NCBI RefSeq assembly: GCF_003952425.1
Contig: NZ_CP034449.1
Location: 1-64,000, forward strand
DNA from: Mesorhizobium sp. M2A.F.Ca.ET.046.03.2.1
Lineage (GTDB): Bacteria > Pseudomonadota > Alphaproteobacteria > Rhizobiales > Rhizobiaceae
Direction: 5' to 3'
DNA: 64,000 bases
The position numbers and the translations under genes were made by a program. Below the pieces are notes generated by a model. It searched no databases. It saw nothing but the letters and a program-made list of their open reading frames with translations, and was not told the origin of the DNA. The stretch's first letter is position 1, and each line of letters starts with the position of its first letter. This document shows, piece after piece, positions 17,047 to 26,888 of this stretch.

Positions 17047-17169
17047 CGGGCTTGCTCCGTCTTGTCAGGCACGCGCATGCCGAGGTCGGGAACGCCTCGG
17101 CACGCAACGTTCATATGGTTCCGCGGGCGTCCAGGCAGGCGCCCGCAGTTGCCCCGCAGCGGGGCGCGT

Positions 17170-17760
17170 TCAGGCGATGTCGGCCGGCGCGGCTTTGCGC
17201 TTGCGGCCAGTGATCATCGCGCGAACAAGGTTTTCATTGTGGCGAAGGCTTGCCAGCGCCACGCCGCCGATATGGACGAGCACCAGCGCGAGCAGGCCGT
17301 GGGCGGCCAGGCTGTGCGCGTCCTCCACCCAGGATACGCCGAAATACGCGTCCGTCGTCTGCATCCACCCGGTCACCGCCACCGACACCATCATGGCCAT
17401 CAGCACGAGCACCATCGCGCCGCCCGCCGGGTTGTGGCCGATATAGCGGGCCTCGCTGCCTCTCAATATGGCAAGGAGATAGCGCAGCACCGTCGCGGGA
17501 TCGCGCACGAATTGCGAGAAGCGCGCATAGGGCGTGCCGACGATGCCCCACACCAGCCTCATGGCGACAAGCGAGGCGGCGGCGTAGCCGGCCCAGTGGT
17601 GGATGTTCTCGGCGCTTTGCGGCGTAAACCAGGCGATGGCGAAGCTCAGCACCAGCGCCCAGTGGAAGCCGCGCACGACACGGTCCCAGACGCGCACCAC
17701 GTCGCGGTGCGCCTGGGCCTGTGCCGGCAAGGCTCGATCAGTTTTCGCCGGCTTCGGCAT
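17170..17760 (-). CDS. Cytochrome b/b6-type di-heme membrane protein
   Basis: 196 residues. The opening VRVWDRVVRGFHWALVLSFA is the Ni,Fe-hydrogenase-I-type cytochrome b561 start (heme His in FHW). Further candidate ligands are in NIHHWAGY, AHSLAAHG and VLVHIGGV. Four membrane helices and a basic C terminus (GRKRKAAP). Its start overlaps the end of the PepSY gene by 23 bases, so the two are co-transcribed. Likely electron transfer between the membrane and a periplasmic partner. Confidence 0.88.
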   Translation of the reverse strand: MPKPAKTDRALPAQAQAHRDVVRVWDRVVRGFHWALVLSFAIAWFTPQSAENIHHWAGYAAASLVAMRLVWGIVGTPYARFSQFVRDPATVLRYLLAILRGSEARYIGHNPAGGAMVLVLMAMMVSVAVTGWMQTTDAYFGVSWVEDAHSLAAHGLLALVLVHIGGVALASLRHNENLVRAMITGRKRKAAPADIA

Positions 17761-18013
17761 TGTCGAGCTTCTCCAGCGTCTCGGCATTGTAGGCGGTGTT
17801 GACCTTCTTGCCGTCCTTGTCGACCGCATAGATCTCGTAGCAGCCCTTCTCGGTCTTGATCTGGCGCACGGTGAGGCCCTCGCCCTTCAGCTGCGCCTCG
17901 AGCGTCGCCTTGGGCTGGAACTTCGATTTCGCGGCGGTGCTGCAGGTGCCGGCCGCCAGCGCCGGTCCGGCGATCACGCCCGCGAGGGCGGCGATAAGAA
18001 GAGTGCGATACAT
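17738..18013 (-). CDS. PepSY domain-containing periplasmic protein
   Basis: 91 residues with a signal peptide (MYRTLLIAALAGVIAGPALA). The body ends with the PepSY-type segment KGCYEIYAVDKDGKKVNTAY. PepSY proteins beside cytochrome b genes are a recurrent arrangement in proteobacteria. One Cys pair (GTCST and KGCYE) may form a disulfide. First gene of the cytochrome operon. Confidence 0.82.
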   Translation of the reverse strand: MYRTLLIAALAGVIAGPALAAGTCSTAAKSKFQPKATLEAQLKGEGLTVRQIKTEKGCYEIYAVDKDGKKVNTAYNAETLEKLDNAEAGEN

Positions 18014-18214
18014 GGGATATCCATCCGGTTGGGAGGTTGCGGCGCGGCTGAGGATTCAGCCGACAGGCCGTGACGGCTTGCGCGCGTCATTGGCGAGGCA
18101 TAGCTGATCCAAGCTGACAACCGACTGACAGCCTTCCCGAGGGGCGGGCGCGGCGCGGGAGATCCGGGCGGCGTGCCCGATATCGCTGAATTTTTCGGCT
18201 AAGCCGGCAGGCTC

Positions 18215-18640
18215 CTACACGGCGAGCGTCGGCTCGGTGTTGACCTCCAGCGCCGCTTCCGCCTCGTGATCCTCGTCGGGCAGGACCTCGGCATGCACCG
18301 CCAGCGGGCGGCCGATCCAGAGCGGGTCGACGAGATGATCGCGCCTGGCATTGGCGGTGTTGGGGTGAATCAGGATGCTCAAGCCGCCATGGTTCAGCAT
18401 CAGCCACGGAACCAGCGTGGCGAAAAGGCCGGTGGCGAAGGAGACCTGGTACATGGCCTGGTCATGCGGGCCGACCTTCCTGTCGTGCCAGTTGCCCAGC
18501 CGCACGCGAAAACGCTCGCCGATGCGCTCGCGCAGCCATTCGGCGTGCCGGCGCTCGGCCGCATCGCCGAAATAGATATGGGCGTGATAGCTGGCGATCT
18601 CCGAAAGCTGTCTCGGATTATCTGGCGTGGCGTCGTTCAT
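18215..18640 (-). CDS. DOPA 4,5-dioxygenase family protein
   Basis: 141 residues. Family motifs are YHAHIYFG (metal-binding His residues), [20 protein letters not shown], and the ending [14 protein letters not shown] 4,5-dioxygenases cleave catechols extradiol in plants and fungi; the bacterial members are mostly uncharacterised. ATG 18640 gives the family length. A truncated relic of the same family is at 11834-12104, so this is the surviving copy of a duplicated or twice-acquired gene. Confidence 0.88.
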   Translation of the reverse strand: MNDATPDNPRQLSEIASYHAHIYFGDAAERRHAEWLRERIGERFRVRLGNWHDRKVGPHDQAMYQVSFATGLFATLVPWLMLNHGGLSILIHPNTANARRDHLVDPLWIGRPLAVHAEVLPDEDHEAEAALEVNTEPTLAV

Positions 18641-18750
18641 CGCGATGCTCCCCTCCCCGATGGTTCGATCCTGAGCGGTGGGACTGTAGGCGGTTCTCCG
18701 TTTCCTGGAAACGGGTGAAGCGCTCCGTTCAGTGTCGGCGAGTTTGGCTG

Positions 18751-18978
18751 GCAATCGCGGACGCTGGCGCTGCCCCCTCTCCGTCTCGGCGCTGCGCGCC
18801 GAGCCACCTCTCCCCCGCCTTTGGCGGGGGCGAGGAAATGCTAACCGCCGAGGGCGAGGAAATGCCAATTGCAGTGGGTGCGGCTTCGGAAAGCTTGGGT
18901 TCCTCGCCCCCGCCAAAGGCGGGGGAGAGGTGGATCGGCGAAGCCGAGACGGAGAGGGGGAGCGACCTCCGCGATTGC
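18751..18978. repeat. Palindromic repeat element, copy A
   Basis: A 228-bp imperfect palindrome. The left arm has CCCCCTCTCCGTCTCGG, then CACCTCTCCCCCGCC, then GGCGGGGGCGAGGAA; the right arm repeats these in reverse complement. Outer ends are GCAATCGCGGA and its complement at 18968-18978. It ends 15 bases before the stop of the ABC transporter gene. The sister copy is at 21114-21303, on the other side of the same gene. Confidence 0.85.
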
Positions 18979-18993
18979 GCTCGGAGCGCTTCC

Positions 18994-21063
18994 CTACCCC
19001 TCGCCGCCATTCGCGCCGCTTCCCCACAGCGCCCGCCGGATCAGGCCGCGCTTCTTCTTCCTCGATACCAGATCGACATCGCTGACCAGCCGCGCGCCGC
19101 CCTCACGCCGCTCCAGCGTGATCTTGCGCGTATGAAAAGCTTCCAGCTCGGCGCGGTGGGCGACGCTGATGATGGTGACGGTGGGCAGTTCCTTCATCAC
19201 CGTCTGCATCATCGTGTCCTGGCTCTTCTCGTCCAGCGCCGAGGTCGCCTCGTCGAGCACGACGATGTCCGGCGCATGCAGCAGGAGGCGCGCGAAGGCC
19301 AGCCGCTGCTTCTCGCCGCCGGACAGCGTCTGGTCCCACGGCGCCTCTTCCTCCAGCCGGTTCTTCAGATAGCCGAGGCCGACCTTGTCGAGGGCAGCGG
19401 CGATCTCGGCCTTCTTCCAATTGTCGGCGGCGGCCGGATAGGCGGTGGCGCGGCGCAGCGTGCCGGACGGGATATAGGGGCGCTGCGGCAGCATGAAGAG
19501 CCGCTTGCCCGGATGGAAATCGACGCGGCCGCTGCCCCAGGGCCACAGGCCGGCGATGGCGCGCACCAGCGTCGACTTGCCGGTGCCGGACTCGCCCGAG
19601 ACCAGCACGCGCTCGCCGGGCTCGATCGCCACCTCGGTTTCCTTCACCACCGAGGTACCGTCGTCGAGCGTCACGGAAAGATTCCTGAGGCTGAGCATGG
19701 CGCCGTCCTCGGTCTCGCCGCGCTGGATGCGGCCCAGCCTGTCATTCGCTTCGGCCCGCTCCAGCCCGTCGAGAGACATCATCAGCGAGGCGATGCGGCG
19801 GGCCGAGGCGTTCCAGTCGGCGAGCCGGGGATAATTGTCGACCAGCCAGCCAAAGGCGCCTTGCACCATGGCGAAGGCGGAGGCCGCCTGCATGACCTGT
19901 CCAAGGCTCATCGAGCCGTCGAGGAATTTCGGCGCGCATAGAAGCACCGGCACTACCGGCGCAAACAGGCTGGAGCCCTGCGAGACGAGCGTGGTGCGCA
20001 TGTGCTGGCCGGTGAGCCGCGCCCAGCGGCCGAGCACGGCAGCGAAGCTGCGGTCGATGCCGGCGTTCTCCTCCTCCTCGCCGCCCAGCAGCGCGATACT
20101 TTCACCGTTTTCGCGCACGCGCGTCAGCACGTAGCGGAACTCTGCTTCCGTCTGGTTCTTCTGCTCGGAAAGCTCGACGAAATGGCGGCCGATGAAGAAC
20201 ATCGAGGTCGAGGTGATGGCGGCATAGATGACGGCGGTGACGACGAGGAAGCCGGGCACGGTGATGACCGAGCCGCCCAGCGAAAAGCTCAGGGCGCCGC
20301 CGATGGTCCACAGCACCACGATGAAGGTCGAGGCCGACAGGAAGGCGTTGAGCACGCCGGCGACGAAATCCACCGGCGATTCCGTGGCGATCCTGAGATC
20401 CTCGGTCAGGCGGGCCTCGGGGTTGGCGTGGTCGCCCTTGACGAGGTTGAGCTGGTAATAGCGGCCGCTGGCCAGCCAGCGCTGGATGACCGCCGTGGTC
20501 AGCCAGGAGCGCCAGCGGCGCTGCATGGTCATGCGCAGATAGACCTGGGCGACCACCAGGCTGATGCTGCCGGCGACCAGCGGCAGGAAGATAGCGCTGA
20601 GCCAATAGACGGTGTGGGCGTCGCGCTGCTCGATAGCGTCGAAGATCGCGCGGTTCCAGCGGTTGATGCCATATTGAAAACCGACATTGACGCAGATCAG
20701 CACGAGCAGCCCGATCGTCAGCGGCCAGGCGAGCCTGTCGCCATGCAAACCCCAGTAGCCGCGGCCGCTGATCCAGAAGCGCCGCAGAAGATACTTCTTG
20801 CGCGCCCGCTCGGCCTCTTCGGGCGAAAGCTGAGGACCCGGCTCGGCGGCCTCGGGCGGCGGCGACCCGGCATGGCCGATGGCCTCGGGCGCGGCATCGG
20901 CGGGGGCTTTTTGCTCCGAAGCCTTGGGCTCGGCATCGCGCGGCCTGGGTCGCTTCTCCTGCCGCGGCTTCGGCTTCTCTATCTGCTTCTGCGGGCGCGA
21001 TTGGCGGACCGCACGCAAAGTGGCGGCGCCTGCGGGCGTCGGTTTGGCTTTGGCCTTGGGCAT
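18994..21063 (-). CDS. ABC transporter, fused permease and ATPase (SbmA/YddA-like)
   Basis: 689 residues. A Pro/Lys/Ala-rich N-terminal tail of about 95 residues leads into an ABC_membrane_2-type transmembrane domain (residues about 110-420, starting [13 protein letters not shown]). The ATPase has Walker [10 protein letters not shown], signature LSGGEKQRL, Walker [15 protein letters not shown] and an H-loop His in VAHR. Half-transporters of this type work as homodimers, and relatives move peptides or coenzymes. The charged tail is unusual and probably cytoplasmic. ATG 21063 is chosen over a slightly longer start. The gene is bracketed by two copies of one palindromic element. Confidence 0.88.
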   Translation of the reverse strand: MPKAKAKPTPAGAATLRAVRQSRPQKQIEKPKPRQEKRPRPRDAEPKASEQKAPADAAPEAIGHAGSPPPEAAEPGPQLSPEEAERARKKYLLRRFWISGRGYWGLHGDRLAWPLTIGLLVLICVNVGFQYGINRWNRAIFDAIEQRDAHTVYWLSAIFLPLVAGSISLVVAQVYLRMTMQRRWRSWLTTAVIQRWLASGRYYQLNLVKGDHANPEARLTEDLRIATESPVDFVAGVLNAFLSASTFIVVLWTIGGALSFSLGGSVITVPGFLVVTAVIYAAITSTSMFFIGRHFVELSEQKNQTEAEFRYVLTRVRENGESIALLGGEEEENAGIDRSFAAVLGRWARLTGQHMRTTLVSQGSSLFAPVVPVLLCAPKFLDGSMSLGQVMQAASAFAMVQGAFGWLVDNYPRLADWNASARRIASLMMSLDGLERAEANDRLGRIQRGETEDGAMLSLRNLSVTLDDGTSVVKETEVAIEPGERVLVSGESGTGKSTLVRAIAGLWPWGSGRVDFHPGKRLFMLPQRPYIPSGTLRRATAYPAAADNWKKAEIAAALDKVGLGYLKNRLEEEAPWDQTLSGGEKQRLAFARLLLHAPDIVVLDEATSALDEKSQDTMMQTVMKELPTVTIISVAHRAELEAFHTRKITLERREGGARLVSDVDLVSRKKKRGLIRRALWGSGANGGEG

Positions 21064-21113
21064 CGCCGCACAACGGCCCAAAAATCAAAAGGTTTCATGG
21101 GTTCGGCGGGGCC

Positions 21114-21303
21114 AATCGCATAGGGCGCTCCCCCTCTCCGTCTCGGCTTCGCCGAGCCACCTCTCCCCCGCCTTTGGCGGGGGCGAGGAACCCAGGCCGA
21201 GGCCGCGCCCGTTCGCGATTGGCGCTTCCTCGCCCCCATGAAATGGGGGAGAGGTGGCTCGGCGCACAGCGCCGAGACGGAGAGGGGAGCGCCCTATGCG
21301 ATT
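21114..21303. repeat. Palindromic repeat element, copy B
   Basis: A 190-bp palindrome whose outer arms match perfectly over 20 bases (AATCGCATAGGGCGCTCCCC and its complement ending at 21303). Inside are the same blocks as copy A (CTCTCCGTCTCGG, CACCTCTCCCCC, CGAGGAA). It lies 51 bases upstream of the ABC transporter start, and so may also influence its transcription. Confidence 0.87.
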
Positions 21304-21408
21304 ACGCACGACATCGGCGCGCTTCCCACCGCCCCTCCACGTCGGCTAACCCCTGCCCTGTCGCCGATCCTTGCCAGCCGAACTACGAAGAATGCCCTTG
21401 ACGGTCTG

Positions 21409-23382
21409 TCAGGCGGCGTTGCCGCTGCGGGGATTGCGCAACGGCTCGAAAATAACCTCAGCGGCAGCCGCGTCGAAGGCGAGCGCGTCGCGCATCGGCA
21501 GTGCGGGCGAAAACAGATAGCCTTGCGCGATCATGCAGCCCAGCGAGCGCAGGATCATGCGGTCGGCATCGGTCTCGACGCCCTCGGCCATCACCTCGAT
21601 CCCCAGCGTGCGGCCAAGGCCGATCACCGCCTCGACCACGGCCTGGTCCTCCACGGATTTCGCCAGGTCGCGCACGAAATCCTTGTCGATCTTGATCTTG
21701 CGGATGCGGCTGTCCTTCAGCGACACCAGGGTCGAGAAACCGGTGCCGAAATCGTCGAGAACGATCGATATGCCGGCATCCGCCAGCCGCCCGACCTTTT
21801 GGCCGACCCGGTCGCGGTCGACCGGCGCCTCCTCGGTGATCTCGATCTCGAGCATCGCGGCGGGCACATTCCTCGCCTTCAGCCCCTCGAGGATCATGTC
21901 ATCGACATTGCCGGCCTCGAGCTCGCGCGGTGAAAGATTCATCGCCACCCGCACATCCGGGCGGCCCTGCCGCACCAGCTCTGCGATCATGGCGCAGCAA
22001 TTGAGGAACACCGTTTCGGTCAGCAGCGAAAGCAGGCCGGTCTCGCGCGCGGCGGTGACGATCTCGGGCGGCGAGATGGCGCCATGGACCTCGTGCTGCC
22101 AGCGCAGCAGCGCCTCGAAGCCGACGACCGCGCTGGTGTCGAGCCGCACCAGCGGCTGGAACCAGCAGCAGAGCGCGCCCGACTCGATCGCGCCACGCAG
22201 ATCGCGCTCGATGCGGTTCCTGCGCTCCAGCGCGGCGTCGAGATCCGCGTCGAACAGGCAGTATTCGTTCCTGCCGCCGCGCTTGGCCGCATAGAGCGCG
22301 AAATCGGCCTTGAGCAGCATCTCCGTCAATTGCGGCTTGTCCGCCTGATAGATGCCGATCGACGCGCCGACGCGCACCGAGTTCAGCTCCGGGTCCGGAT
22401 TGGCGATGGCCGCGATGATGCTTGACGCAAGCTCGCCGGCCGCCTGCGGCGACCTGCATGCGGAGAAGAGCAGCACGAACTCGTCGCCGCCGATGCGCGC
22501 GATCGTGGCACCTTGCGGGGCGTGGTCCTCGATCCGGCGCCCCACCTTGACCAGCAGGCCGTCGCCGATGGTGTGGCCATAGGTGTCGTTGACGGATTTG
22601 AAGCCGTCGAGGTCGATCAGCATGGCCACGAACGGGCCGTCGGAAACGCCGAGCCCGGCGATTGCCTGCTCCAGACCGGAGCGGTTGAGCAGGCCCGTCA
22701 GCGGATCGCGCCTGGAGTTGCGTTCCATCTCGGCGGCGAACTCACGCGCCTCGTATTTGAGGCGGCTCGTCTCGCGGAAGCGGGATTGCCCCAGAAGCGC
22801 TCCTCTGATCATGCCGCCGAGGAACAGCAGGATGGTGAAGCCCAGCACGTCGTTCTCGACGCCGCCTTGCGCCAGCACGCAGGCCGCGGCGGTGAGAAGC
22901 GGCAGCGTGATGAAGTTGATCGAGGCCGGCGCGTGGGAGGTGCAGTAGGTGACCGAGCCGGCCGAGGTGCCGGCGAGCACGATCAGATAGAGCGGCGCCT
23001 GGGCGGTGGTGTATCCGTCGCTGAGCAGCGCCAGGAACGACCAGGCGACACCCGACGCCAGCGCCAGCAAGCCATAGAGGGAAAGCCGGGCGCCGACCGC
23101 CTGCTGCCGCTCGTCGGCCGCGCCCGACTGGGCGAGCGCGAGCACCACGCGAGCGCCATTGACCAGGGCGATGGCGGCAAACCAGGCCACTGCGGCAAGG
23201 CCGCCTCCCGACAACAGCTGCACCGCCAGGATTAGGGCTGCCAGCACCGTGCCGATAGGCATCGAGATGAAGACACCCTTGCTCAGATCGGCGAGCTGAT
23301 CGCGCAGGATGCCGGCGTCCACGGCTCCGCCGCGCTCCCCGGAAGAGGGACCAGCAGCCAGCCGCTCATCATGCCTTGTCAT
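21409..23382 (-). CDS. Membrane-anchored GGDEF-EAL protein (c-di-GMP turnover)
   Basis: 657 residues. N-terminal membrane region of about six helices (residues about 40-205), then a GGDEF domain with intact active site RIGGDEF, then an EAL domain with GFEALLRW, DDFGTGFS and the MAEGVETD segment. Both catalytic sets look complete, so it could make or break cyclic di-GMP, with one activity regulating the other. Likely controls motility versus attachment. Single-gene unit; upstream is a short AT-rich stretch near 23400-23460. Confidence 0.93.
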   Translation of the reverse strand: MTRHDERLAAGPSSGERGGAVDAGILRDQLADLSKGVFISMPIGTVLAALILAVQLLSGGGLAAVAWFAAIALVNGARVVLALAQSGAADERQQAVGARLSLYGLLALASGVAWSFLALLSDGYTTAQAPLYLIVLAGTSAGSVTYCTSHAPASINFITLPLLTAAACVLAQGGVENDVLGFTILLFLGGMIRGALLGQSRFRETSRLKYEAREFAAEMERNSRRDPLTGLLNRSGLEQAIAGLGVSDGPFVAMLIDLDGFKSVNDTYGHTIGDGLLVKVGRRIEDHAPQGATIARIGGDEFVLLFSACRSPQAAGELASSIIAAIANPDPELNSVRVGASIGIYQADKPQLTEMLLKADFALYAAKRGGRNEYCLFDADLDAALERRNRIERDLRGAIESGALCCWFQPLVRLDTSAVVGFEALLRWQHEVHGAISPPEIVTAARETGLLSLLTETVFLNCCAMIAELVRQGRPDVRVAMNLSPRELEAGNVDDMILEGLKARNVPAAMLEIEITEEAPVDRDRVGQKVGRLADAGISIVLDDFGTGFSTLVSLKDSRIRKIKIDKDFVRDLAKSVEDQAVVEAVIGLGRTLGIEVMAEGVETDADRMILRSLGCMIAQGYLFSPALPMRDALAFDAAAAEVIFEPLRNPRSGNAA

Positions 23383-23587
23383 GACCTAAGTGGTTAGGCG
23401 ACCGGGATGAAAATCGTGTTAAGGATTTCAGCGGTTTACGGAGCATTTCCTAATTAGGAACTGACGGCGCCAGAAGCTCGGAGAAAACAGGGCGCCGATG
23501 GCCTAGCGGAATTGATCGCCATGGCACGGCGCGAGAAAAACCCTATCGTGTTTGTGTGACCGGCAAGCCCAAGCGGAGTTCCAACCC

Positions 23588-24736
23588 ATGACCCTCACCA
23601 ATCGAGACATCGTCGAGCTGACCGAATGGCGCCGCAAGCTGCACCGGCAGCCGGAAATTTCCAACGAGGAGGAGAAGACGGCGAAGGAAGTGGTGGACTT
23701 CCTCGCCGATACCGGGCCGGACAAGGTGCTGACGGGGCTCGGCGGCCATGGCGTGGTGGCGGTCTATGACAGCGGCCAGGCCGGGCCGACGGTGCTGTTC
23801 CGCTCCGAGCTCGACGCGCTGCCCATCGAGGAGCTTTCGGGCGTCGCGCATTCTTCGCAAGTGCCGGGCAAGTCGCATATGTGCGGGCATGACGGGCACA
23901 CCGCGATCCTGGCCGCGCTCGGCCGCCAGTTCGGACGTGACAGGCCGGCGCGGGGCCGTGTCGTGCTGATGTTCCAGCCGGCCGAGGAGACCGGAAACGG
24001 CGCGGCCGGCGTCGTCGCCGATCCGCGCTTCGCCGAGATCGCGCCGGACTTCGCGTTTTCGCTGCACAATCTGCCCGGCGTGCCGTTCGGCGAGGTGCGG
24101 CTCAAGGCCGGCACTGTCAATTGCGCCTCGCGCGGCATGCGCATCGTGCTCGAGGGCAAGACCGCGCATTCCTCGATGCCGGAAACCGGCACCTCGCCGA
24201 TGCCGACGGTGAGCGAGCTGATGCCGGCGCTGCCCGCGCTCGGGCGCGGCACTTTCGCCGACGACGATTTCAGCATGTTGACCGTCACCCATTGTTCGAT
24301 GGGCGAAGCCGTGTTCGGCATCGCGCCGGGCTATGCGGAAGTGTGGGCGACGCTGCGCACCAGGCGCGACGAGCGCATGGCGGAACTCGTCGCCGCCGCG
24401 GAGGCGCTCGCGGCAGAAATCGCCGCCGCACATGGCCTTGCCGTGCGCTTCGACTATCACGAGATCTTCGTCGCCAGCGTCAACGCGCCGGACGCGGTCG
24501 AGCATCTCGCCCGCGCGCTCGACGAGGAAGGCGTTGCGCGCAGCGAGGCGGCGCTGCCGATGCGCGCCTCGGAGGATTTCGGCATTTTCGGCCACAGCGC
24601 CAAATCGGCGATGTTCTTCCTCGGCGCCGGCGAAAGGCACCCATCGCTGCACAACCCCGACTATGATTTTCCCGACGACCTGATCCCGATCGGCTCCCGG
24701 ATCTTCATGCGCGCGGCGCGAAATTTGCTTGGCTGA
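23588..24736 (+). CDS. M20 family amidohydrolase (hippurate hydrolase-like)
   Basis: 382 residues. The metal-binding set is visible: RSELDALPI (bridging Asp), SHMCGHDGHTA (Cys-Gly-His-Asp) and QPAEETGNGAAG (catalytic Glu pair). The dimerisation lid carries SRGMRIVLEGKTAHSSMP. Such enzymes hydrolyse N-acyl amino acids or indole conjugates in the cytoplasm. I chose ATG 23588; a longer frame from 23552 adds non-family residues. The next gene overlaps or closely follows the stop. Confidence 0.92.
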   Translation: MTLTNRDIVELTEWRRKLHRQPEISNEEEKTAKEVVDFLADTGPDKVLTGLGGHGVVAVYDSGQAGPTVLFRSELDALPIEELSGVAHSSQVPGKSHMCGHDGHTAILAALGRQFGRDRPARGRVVLMFQPAEETGNGAAGVVADPRFAEIAPDFAFSLHNLPGVPFGEVRLKAGTVNCASRGMRIVLEGKTAHSSMPETGTSPMPTVSELMPALPALGRGTFADDDFSMLTVTHCSMGEAVFGIAPGYAEVWATLRTRRDERMAELVAAAEALAAEIAAAHGLAVRFDYHEIFVASVNAPDAVEHLARALDEEGVARSEAALPMRASEDFGIFGHSAKSAMFFLGAGERHPSLHNPDYDFPDDLIPIGSRIFMRAARNLLG

Positions 24737-24749
24737 TCGAACGCCGACG

Positions 24750-25307
24750 ATGGTCGATCCGGTCGACGCCGATTTCTTCGCCCGCGACGCGCTTGTGGTC
24801 GCCCGCAAACTGATCGGCGCCACGCTCGCGCTCTCCGGTGTCGGCGGCATCATCGTCGAGACCGAGGCCTACCGGCCCGACGATCCCGCCTCACACGCGT
24901 ATCGTGGCCGCACGCCGCGCAACGCGCCGATGTATGGCGCGCCCGGCACGGCCTATGTGTATCGCTCCTACGGCCTGCACTGGTGCCTGAACGCGGTGTG
25001 CCTGCCGGGCAGCGCCGTGCTGATCCGCGCGCTCCAGCCGCAATCGGGCATTGCCGAGATGCACGGCCGGCGCGGCGTAGCTGACGAGCGGGTGCTCTGC
25101 TCCGGGCCCGGCAAGCTCTGCCAGGCGCTCGGCATCGACGGCTCGCACAATCGGCTGCCGCTGACCGCGCCGCCTTTCGAGTTTGCCCCGTCGCGGGCCG
25201 ATCCCTCCGCCATCGTCAGCGGCCGCAGGATCGGCCTGACCAAGGCGGTGGAATTCGAGTGGCGGTTCGGGCTTCGCGGGTCGGCCTATCTCAGCCGGAA
25301 ATTCTGA
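24750..25307 (+). CDS. DNA-3-methyladenine glycosylase (AAG/Mpg type)
   Basis: 185 residues of the alkyladenine DNA glycosylase family, which excises alkylated purines for base-excision repair. Motifs: FFARDALVVARKLIGATL, IVETEAYRPDDPASHAYRG (catalytic Glu), YVYRSYGLHWCLN (base-flipping Tyr), GPGKLCQALGI and the C-terminal FGLRGSAYLS. ATG 24750 follows the amidohydrolase stop by 13 bases; an in-frame TTG at 24729 would overlap it. Pairing with the amidohydrolase is probably positional. Confidence 0.93.
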   Translation: MVDPVDADFFARDALVVARKLIGATLALSGVGGIIVETEAYRPDDPASHAYRGRTPRNAPMYGAPGTAYVYRSYGLHWCLNAVCLPGSAVLIRALQPQSGIAEMHGRRGVADERVLCSGPGKLCQALGIDGSHNRLPLTAPPFEFAPSRADPSAIVSGRRIGLTKAVEFEWRFGLRGSAYLSRKF

Positions 25308-25323
25308 GCGGCGGCGAGCGGGC

Positions 25324-25638
25324 TCAGATTTCCATGCTGTCGAAAATGAAGATCTGAACGCCCGACCCATCAGGCGCGTAGAGCCGGCGATCCGCGCCGG
25401 CCGCTTTTCCCTCCGGGCTCGCCATCCCTTTTTTCATCGCGTCGAGATCGTCGAAATGAAGTGTCCCGATCAGGTAGACGTCAGACGGTCCGGCGAGCAC
25501 CGTGATCGGCCCCCGGCTTACTTCGTATTTCCTCAAGCCCGGTATCTTCTTGGCCAGCGGTATATGCGTCTCGAAATAGTGCTTGTCGAACGCCTGCGCG
25601 TCGGCTGGCTGCTTGTAGATGACGATCATTCCAGCCAT
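25324..25638 (-). CDS. EthD family protein
   Basis: 104 residues, ferredoxin-like dimeric barrel. MIVIYKQPADAQAFDKHYFE and HIPLAKKIPGLRKYEV are the EthD signature. EthD proteins assist or resemble small monooxygenase-like degradative enzymes; the activity is unknown. GGAGAGCCGC precedes ATG 25638. Convergent with the glycosylase gene. Confidence 0.88.
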   Translation of the reverse strand: MAGMIVIYKQPADAQAFDKHYFETHIPLAKKIPGLRKYEVSRGPITVLAGPSDVYLIGTLHFDDLDAMKKGMASPEGKAAGADRRLYAPDGSGVQIFIFDSMEI

Positions 25639-25834
25639 TGCGGCTCTCCTTTTCGGTGCGGACGAGTTAAGGACGAAGCGGCGGGTGGAAACGGAACGAG
25701 GTGTTGAAAAAATTTCGGGAACGCCTCGACGGACGACGACAGCAGTTGTCCGGCTCTCTCCTTTTGCCGCCATCTCGCTTGTGCGAAGAAGCATTCTGTG
25801 GTCTCTCCGGCCTTAAATTAGCGAGGACTCAAGG

Positions 25835-26194
25835 ATGAGAAATGCGGTGATCGCCGCGCTCTGCGCGGGTGTGGCTGGATGCGTGTCCTCTCCAGCCGAC
25901 TATGGCGCCTCGCTGTCGCAACAGGATCCGAAATGGGCATCGCCGGGATGCCAGCAGGCCCGCGCCGCCGCAGCCGACTATGCGCAGCGCGAGAAGGACC
26001 ATCCCGGCTGGGGCATGGGCGTGCTGCTTGGACCTTACAGCATGGGGATGGTGGCGGCAGTGAAGGAGCATGAGCGGCAGCAGCGGCTGCTGCTTGCCAG
26101 GCAGACGCACCTGCAGTGCTCAAGCCGGCCGCTGCCGAAAGAACTGGATTTCAATCCGGCAATCTATGCGCCGAAGAAGGAGCATTATCCGTAG
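25835..26194 (+). CDS. Putative lipoprotein, 119 aa
   Basis: Signal sequence ending in the lipobox VAGC (Cys16), so probably an outer- or inner-membrane lipoprotein. The mature part contains two further Cys (SPGCQQAR and LQCSSRP) and a Gly/Met-rich hydrophobic segment (WGMGVLLGPYSMGMVAAV). No known domain. Single gene, convergent with the cupin gene. Confidence 0.78.
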   Translation: MRNAVIAALCAGVAGCVSSPADYGASLSQQDPKWASPGCQQARAAAADYAQREKDHPGWGMGVLLGPYSMGMVAAVKEHERQQRLLLARQTHLQCSSRPLPKELDFNPAIYAPKKEHYP

Positions 26195-26213
26195 GGGACG
26201 GCCGCGTTGCGGT

Positions 26214-26759
26214 TCAGGCCGCCAACTTACTCCACGCTTTCAGCAGCGGCCCGTCGCTGCCAAAAAGCGGATCCTTGTCGGGACGGCGGACCCCCGGGAT
26301 CGTGCGCAGCGCCTCGGCATGCTGCTCGGGGCTGCGGCACAGATCATATGTGCCGAACGGCGGATAGGCGCCGACCACCAGGAGGTCGGCCGAGCCGGAC
26401 AGGCGCTGGTGGCCAGTGCCTGCCGGCAGCACCGCCACGTCGCCCGCCTTGACCTCGAGCACCTTGCCCTTGTCACCGCCGAAGCGCACCTCGGCGGCGC
26501 CGCGCGCGATGCCCAAAACCTCATGGATGCGCGAGTGGTAGTGAACGAAGCTGTAGATGCCGTTGCGCCAGCTGTCGCCCCAGCCATTCGCGCCGAAAAT
26601 CTCCTCGAAGACCGCGGCCGGATCGACGTCGTCCGGCAGCGGCACCGCGCCGGGATAGACAAGCATGGGCCATCGCGGATGATTGGGCACCAGCCCGTCA
26701 TCGGCGAAGCGAAAGGCGAGAGGCTCCTGCTTTTTGACTTGTTGCGCCATCCTTGCCAT
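26214..26759 (-). CDS. Cupin domain protein
   Basis: 181 residues. The cupin core carries FVHYHSRIHEVLGIARGAAEV (motif 1 His residues and Glu) and VKAGDVAVLPAGTGHQRLSG (motif 2), so it should bind a metal. Proteins of this single-cupin type with a C-terminal extension are common in rhizobia; the substrate is unknown. Start could be 26759 or the ATG nine bases on. Confidence 0.85.
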   Translation of the reverse strand: MARMAQQVKKQEPLAFRFADDGLVPNHPRWPMLVYPGAVPLPDDVDPAAVFEEIFGANGWGDSWRNGIYSFVHYHSRIHEVLGIARGAAEVRFGGDKGKVLEVKAGDVAVLPAGTGHQRLSGSADLLVVGAYPPFGTYDLCRSPEQHAEALRTIPGVRRPDKDPLFGSDGPLLKAWSKLAA

Positions 26760-26888
26760 TCCTGCAGCACTGTCGGGTCTAACGGTTTGCAGCGCGCTTT
26801 GCTCCGGTCAGCAACGTCTTCAGTATGGACTTGGGCGCGCCCAACGGGCCGGTAATCAGCAGTGACCGTAAAGAGCTGGTGGCGGCGG

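Noticed and set aside
16325-17107. 260-aa frame extending past the cytochrome gene
   Set aside because: Arg/Ala/Pro-rich reading in the wrong frame; the 178-aa cytochrome frame has the heme histidines.
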